From: Phycisphaeraceae bacterium
GTDB taxonomy: Bacteria; Planctomycetota; Phycisphaerae; Phycisphaerales; Phycisphaeraceae
Direction of reading: 5' to 3'
NCBI GenBank assembly: GCA_028277745.1
Contig: JANQFR010000072.1
Location: forward strand, 62,001-126,000
DNA: 64,000 nucleotides
In this document: positions 62,606 through 64,000 of the stretch, in pieces
How the letters are laid out: each line of letters opens with the position of its first letter
Numbering within the stretch: position 1 is the first letter of the stretch
Made by a program: the position numbers and the translations under genes
The notes under the pieces: generated by a model
What the model saw: only the letters and a program-made list of their open reading frames with translations
The model's database searches: none
What the model was told of the DNA's origin: nothing

Positions 62606-62632
62606 TCCTTAAGAGGTTTTTCATCGAGCCGT

Positions 62633-63559
62633 ATGATGAACAAGCGTTATGTCGAGATCGTGAACCTGGTCAAGGCTTACCCGAACCCCGTGGGTGACCC
62701 CATTCGCGTCGTGGACGGCTTTAATCTCAATATCGCTGAGGGTGAAGTCATCGGTGTGATCGGGCATTCGGGTTGCGGCAAGTCGACCGTGCTCACGATG
62801 ACCGCCGGGCTCAACGAAATCACCAACGGCAACATCGTCGTAGACGGCAAGGAGATCGACGGCCCCGGGCCGGACCGCGCGGTGGTGTTTCAGGCCCCGT
62901 GTCTGCTGCCGTGGATGACCGCGGCCCAGAACGTGATGCTCGGCGTTAAACGTGTCTACCCCCACGCGACGAAGCGTCAGCGCAAGGATATCGTGGCGTA
63001 CTACCTCTCGCTGGTCGGGCTGGCGGACGCGATGGACAAACGTCCCCGCGAGATGTCGGGTGGGATGCAGCAACGTGTCGGCATCGCCCGAGCGATCGCA
63101 CTCAAGCCGAAGATGCTCCTGCTTGACGAGCCGTTTGGCCGACTCGACTCGCTGACCCGCATGGACCTCCAGGATGTCATCCTCGACATCCTCGATCGGG
63201 AAAAGCTCACCACGATGGTGATCACGCACGACGTCGATGAAGCGATCTACATGAGCGACCGTATCTGCATGATGACCAACGGCCCGCGGGCCCGCGTGGG
63301 GCAGGTGCTCGATATCCCATTCGAACGGCCGCGGGACCGCAAGGCCGTACTCGCGCATGACCTGTACTACGACCTGCGCGGTTGCCTGATCGATTTTCTC
63401 GAGAAATTTGAGAAGAAGAAACACACGGATCAGGCGGAAGAGATCGCTGCACCGCGATCCGCTAAAGAACCCCCGATTTCGACCCGAGGTGATGTGTCGG
63501 CACGTGACGCAACATTGACCAACCCGCTTACGTTGGCGGTGGTTTCCCCGATGGCCTGA
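62633..63559 (+). CDS. nrtD: Nitrate ABC transporter ATP-binding protein (NrtD-like)
   Basis: Walker [10 protein letters not shown], signature [14 protein letters not shown], Walker [12 protein letters not shown] and the H-loop [11 protein letters not shown] are intact. A hydrophilic tail (about 245-308) follows the domain. With NrtC it should form a heterodimer that drives the NrtB permease. It lies 27 bp after NrtC. The GAF-like gene begins 1 bp after its stop codon. Confidence 0.92.
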   Translation: MMNKRYVEIVNLVKAYPNPVGDPIRVVDGFNLNIAEGEVIGVIGHSGCGKSTVLTMTAGLNEITNGNIVVDGKEIDGPGPDRAVVFQAPCLLPWMTAAQNVMLGVKRVYPHATKRQRKDIVAYYLSLVGLADAMDKRPREMSGGMQQRVGIARAIALKPKMLLLDEPFGRLDSLTRMDLQDVILDILDREKLTTMVITHDVDEAIYMSDRICMMTNGPRARVGQVLDIPFERPRDRKAVLAHDLYYDLRGCLIDFLEKFEKKKHTDQAEEIAAPRSAKEPPISTRGDVSARDATLTNPLTLAVVSPMA

Positions 63560-63560
63560 T

Positions 63561-64000
63561 ATGGCGGAAGACATGACGGCTGTGACTGAAAGCCAAACCA
63601 TGCAGATGATCGCCGCCGCTGAAGTCTGGACGCCGCTCGATGGCGACAGCGGCATCCAGTTAGCACAAGCGATCGCTACGCCCGGACTCAACGCCGCGCT
63701 CCCGGCGGTGGGTGAGACGTTGTTGGGCGGGGAGGGATTGGCCGGGCAGGCTTGGGCCCGCGAGATTCCGTTGCTGGTGGACAGGATCGCCACCGAGGAT
63801 TTTGCCAATGCAGACGCGTTGCTTGAGAGCGGCATCACAGCAGCGGCGGCGCTGCCGATGTACGACCACGGGCGTGTCAGCGCCGTGCTGCTGTTGTACC
63901 TGCGCGGGGGAGTGCGGGCCGCGATCGAACTGTGGGCCGGACGCAGCGGACAGCACGAGTTGGGCATGGTCTGTTCGTACTATGGCGACCTGGAACGCTT
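63561..64000 (+). CDS. GAF-like sensor protein, 5' part only
   Basis: The frame opens with ATG at 63561 and runs without a stop to the window end (at least 146 residues). A GAF-like core is suggested by GGEGLAGQAWAREIPLLVD, TAAAALPMYDHGRVSAVLLL and VRAAIELWAG. It is the fifth gene of the nrt operon. Since the leaders of both operons carry ANTAR-type RNA hairpins, I predict a C-terminal ANTAR domain beyond the window. That is inference, and the nitrate-sensing role also remains unproven. Confidence 0.62.
   Translation, partial: MAEDMTAVTESQTMQMIAAAEVWTPLDGDSGIQLAQAIATPGLNAALPAVGETLLGGEGLAGQAWAREIPLLVDRIATEDFANADALLESGITAAAALPMYDHGRVSAVLLLYLRGGVRAAIELWAGRSGQHELGMVCSYYGDLER

Noticed and set aside
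62621..63967. 448-residue reverse frame opposite nrtD and the GAF gene
   Set aside because: The forward frame has all ABC ATPase motifs; the reverse one is a high-GC shadow.

Overview
The window is high-GC bacterial DNA. It most likely comes from a planctomycete, probably of the Phycisphaerae type. The evidence is three PEP-CTERM exosortase-sorted proteins, two pseudopilin-like proteins with the [16 protein letters not shown] head, a Cys-x-Pro-x-Arg sulfatase beside secreted glycoside hydrolases without SusC/SusD, and an Asp/Glu-rich small protein. The lineage is inferred from gene content. No rRNA, tRNA, CRISPR array, insertion sequence or phage gene was seen.

Layout. Positions 1-9 kb carry an MtfA-like peptidase, a PP2C phosphatase, a large secreted protein and the run trpD - membrane protein - tsaB - der. 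Positions 10-18 kb carry an MFS symporter, a lipoprotein, the reverse-strand operon tpiA-secG-yicC-kinase, yqgE, an RRM RNA-binding protein and a small SET-domain protein. Positions 18-27 kb carry an amino acid permease, a MarR/EamA pair, an AraC regulator divergent from a GH4 glycosidase, a YpdA-like flavoprotein, a GlcG/HbpS protein, dps, a DCC protein and a radical SAM enzyme. Positions 27-52 kb form a carbohydrate-use region. It has two LacI regulators, an AraC regulator, GH36-like, GH16, GH42-like and GH51-like enzymes, a sulfatase, manA, a PhyH dioxygenase, a UroD-like protein, a sugar-isomerase TIM barrel, two Gfo/Idh/MocA dehydrogenases, three PEP-CTERM proteins and two pseudopilins. 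The enzyme set fits a sulfated galactan or related algal polysaccharide, but the substrate is inferred.

Positions 52-64 kb are a nitrate-assimilation region. One operon runs left (nirA, a CysJ-like NADPH flavoprotein, gltD, mobA). The other runs right (nrtA, nrtB, nrtC, nrtD, then a GAF-like gene cut by the window end). The roughly 600-bp gap between them is the most interesting part of the window. It holds two divergent sigma-54 promoters, each with the exact GG-N10-GC spacing. Each leader carries the same 15-nt RNA element, CGGACAAAGGCGTCC, which forms a hairpin with an AAAGGC hexaloop. In each leader a second hairpin lies just upstream, and a terminator-like hairpin uses the 3' arm of the first as its own 5' arm. 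This is the layout of ANTAR-controlled antitermination. The nrtB permease also carries a roughly 200-residue coiled-coil insertion.

Other recurring signals are several families of dispersed perfect palindromes, mostly at 3' ends of genes, and several genes whose -10 hexamer lies only 5-7 nt before the start codon, which suggests leaderless mRNAs.
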